From contig NZ_FOFD01000005.1 of assembly GCF_900110865.1 (NCBI RefSeq), positions 186,001 to 250,000 of the forward strand: DNA of 64,000 bases, read 5' to 3'. The stretch comes from Natrinema salaciae. Its GTDB lineage: Archaea > Halobacteriota > Halobacteria > Halobacteriales > Natrialbaceae. Both the position numbers and the translations under genes were made by a program. Shown piece by piece: positions 62,671 to 64,000 of the stretch (positions are counted from its first letter, which is position 1; each line of letters begins with the position of its first letter). The notes beneath the pieces were generated by a model. It worked only from the letters and a program-made list of their open reading frames with translations. It did no database searches and was not told the origin of the DNA.

Positions 62671-63400
62671 CAAAGCGAATCACCTCAACGAGACTACCGG
62701 CCACGCCTCCAAAGAGAATGTACCAACGCCCAGGCAGAAAGTGCGCGCTGAGAACAGCAATACCGAAGGCGGTTATCCAGGGCAGAAAACTCGACTTCCC
62801 CTCCCAAAGCCCGACAGCAATCGCAACAAAGACCGCCGTCAGAACGAAATCAAGTCCATACTGTGCTGGCTCTCCTATCACACCGCCAGCTATCGCACCG
62901 AGAACCGTCGCAACAATCCAGAACGACCAAATTGCGAGCCCACTTCCGAGAAGATACGCACCCTGGTGGCTCCCCGATTTGAGCTTCCCCATGGTAAGTG
63001 CCCAATTCTCGTCTGCCGTGAAGAAGACGCTTCCATACGCTTTCAACGGGGAGAGCTTGCTGAACCAGGGACGTAACGCTGCACCCATCAGCACGTAACG
63101 TAAATTAACGATAAACGTCGTTCCAATAATGGTGAGTATCGGAATTGGTGTTTCCCACAGCTCGATTGCGATTAACTGAGCTGCGCCTGCAAGGACGGTT
63201 GCGCTCATGAATGCTGCTTCTGCAACACTTAATCCGGCTTGCTGGGCGAGGACTCCAAAGACGATACCATATCCAGCCACGCCGAGGGCGATCGGAACAC
63301 ACTCAATATAGCCATCTCGCACACCACTAAGTGAAAATTCCACAGTAGATCCTTCCGGTTCCTCCGATTGGTGTGCTGAATCAGCGGACCTATTCCCCAT
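62663..63400 (-). CDS. azlC: AzlC-family branched-chain amino-acid transport protein
   Basis: This is a 245-residue polytopic membrane protein with the AzlC segments GYIECVPIALGVAGYGIVFG at the N-terminus, AGLSVAEAAFMSATVLAGAAQLIAI, NLRYVLMGAALRPWF and the C-terminal FLPWITAFGIAVLSAHFLPG. It forms an exporter with AzlD, whose gene overlaps its end. The charged N-terminal 25 residues are cytoplasmic. The winged-helix gene at 63513-63866 is on the same strand upstream. Confidence 0.9.
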   Translation of the reverse strand: MGNRSADSAHQSEEPEGSTVEFSLSGVRDGYIECVPIALGVAGYGIVFGVLAQQAGLSVAEAAFMSATVLAGAAQLIAIELWETPIPILTIIGTTFIVNLRYVLMGAALRPWFSKLSPLKAYGSVFFTADENWALTMGKLKSGSHQGAYLLGSGLAIWSFWIVATVLGAIAGGVIGEPAQYGLDFVLTAVFVAIAVGLWEGKSSFLPWITAFGIAVLSAHFLPGRWYILFGGVAGSLVEVIRFDG

Positions 63401-63512
63401 CTATGCCCCCCGTGACATATTCCACTTGTCTTCAGTTGGGACTACCATAGGTACATATTAGACACGAGCAGGTCTAAAAGTTCGGAGAAATTTATTTCTC
63501 CCCAACTGCCAG

Positions 63513-63866
63513 TTATTCGCGGTTAAGGACTATTTCTTCAGATATAATCCTCTGTATGAATGTTTCACCACGGTTCGTCAGCGTGTATTCTCCATCCTGG
63601 GTACAGACAAGGGGTTCTAGTTTTCGGAGGTGATAATTGAATTTTCCCTTATCATCGACCGATACGACTTCTCGAAGCTTCGTGTAAGAGAGTGATCCGG
63701 ATCGTTCATGAAGTGCGACGAGAATTTCCAACCGGGTAGTATTCGATAGCACCTCAAATACGCTGGTCGCGTGCTCGATCTCTAATCCTTCGACCGAAGG
63801 AGAGTGATGAACCTCCCGATCTCCATACTGATTATCAGGCCAGATCCAACCAGGTATTGCCATCAT
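63513..63866 (-). CDS. Winged-helix (DUF7347-like) transcriptional regulator
   Basis: This is a 117-residue winged-helix protein (VFEVLSNTTRLEILVALHERS and SLSYTKLREVVSVDDKGKFNYHLRKLEPLV are the helix-turn-helix elements, about residues 35-90). It lies 113 bp upstream of azlC on the same strand and may control the AzlCD genes. The two in-frame ATGs at 63866 and 63863 are equally possible starts. Confidence 0.85.
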   Translation of the reverse strand: MMAIPGWIWPDNQYGDREVHHSPSVEGLEIEHATSVFEVLSNTTRLEILVALHERSGSLSYTKLREVVSVDDKGKFNYHLRKLEPLVCTQDGEYTLTNRGETFIQRIISEEIVLNRE

Positions 63867-64000
63867 CTGATTATTTTCTACAACGTTTATAAAACTATAC
63901 TCGAAGCTTGGCCGATTAGAATACTACAGTAGAAAACGGACCACCCATCCAAACATATACGTTGGCCTCACCGGGAGTAGACGAGCTTTCGACACTCATC

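Overview
The window looks like a haloarchaeal chromosome or large replicon, probably Natrialbales-like (Haloterrigena, Natrinema and relatives); the genus is inference. The reasons are high GC, acidic proteins rich in Asp and Glu, Tat-type (twin-Arg) signals on the secreted proteins, AT-rich TATA elements about 27 nt before several start codons (leaderless transcripts), and archaeal dockerin and winged-helix families. No rRNA, tRNA or CRISPR array was seen.

Layout. (1) 1-6.5 kb: an amino-acid catabolic block with the C-terminus of an aldehyde dehydrogenase, an IclR regulator with a dyad at its promoter, an arginase/agmatinase-family hydrolase, a class III aminotransferase and a glutamate dehydrogenase. 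Together they could take arginine through ornithine and glutamate semialdehyde to glutamate and 2-oxoglutarate. (2) 6.5-9.4 kb: a mobile-element zone with a transposase remnant and an intact tyrosine recombinase. (3) 9.4-47.3 kb: a large pectin/hexuronate and acid-sugar island. It holds two Tat-exported pectate-lyase-like proteins (one with two lyase domains, FN3 modules and a dockerin, one with a ricin-type lectin domain), a Dpp-type ABC transporter, an intracellular GH28 polygalacturonase, a uronate dehydrogenase, three enolase-superfamily dehydratases, a UxaA-type pair, three DapA/KdgD-family proteins, a semialdehyde dehydrogenase, SDR, Gfo/Idh, ThuA and LLM oxidoreductases, an IclR regulator and an uncharacterised 633-residue protein. 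(4) 47.5-57.4 kb: a CNNM/CorC-like membrane protein, a decayed integrase fragment, a metal P-type ATPase with a separate HMA chaperone and a regulator, an ABC-2 exporter, winged-helix regulators and an RNA ligase. (5) 57.8-63.9 kb: visibly AT-richer genes, namely an amidohydrolase/Rieske operon, a GNAT, a methyltransferase, another enolase-superfamily enzyme, AzlCD and a winged-helix protein. These look acquired.

How the genes may work together. Extracellular lyases would cut pectate, the ABC transporter would import oligogalacturonides, and GH28 would release galacturonate. Uronate dehydrogenase would make the galactaro-lactone, an acid-sugar dehydratase would make 5-keto-4-deoxyglucarate, a KdgD-like protein would give 2-oxoglutarate semialdehyde, and the aldehyde dehydrogenase would give 2-oxoglutarate. 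This is the known oxidative hexuronate route; the assignment of individual paralogues to steps is inference.

Most interesting: the two adjacent UxaA-family proteins have lost complementary halves of the family's motifs, which suggests an obligate heteromeric dehydratase. The sugar island lies between an intact integrase and a decayed copy of the same gene in the same orientation. A conserved dyad (ATTACA, 10 nt containing GTATGR, TGTAAT) occurs at three places in or beside the island, with a weaker fourth copy upstream of the aminotransferase.
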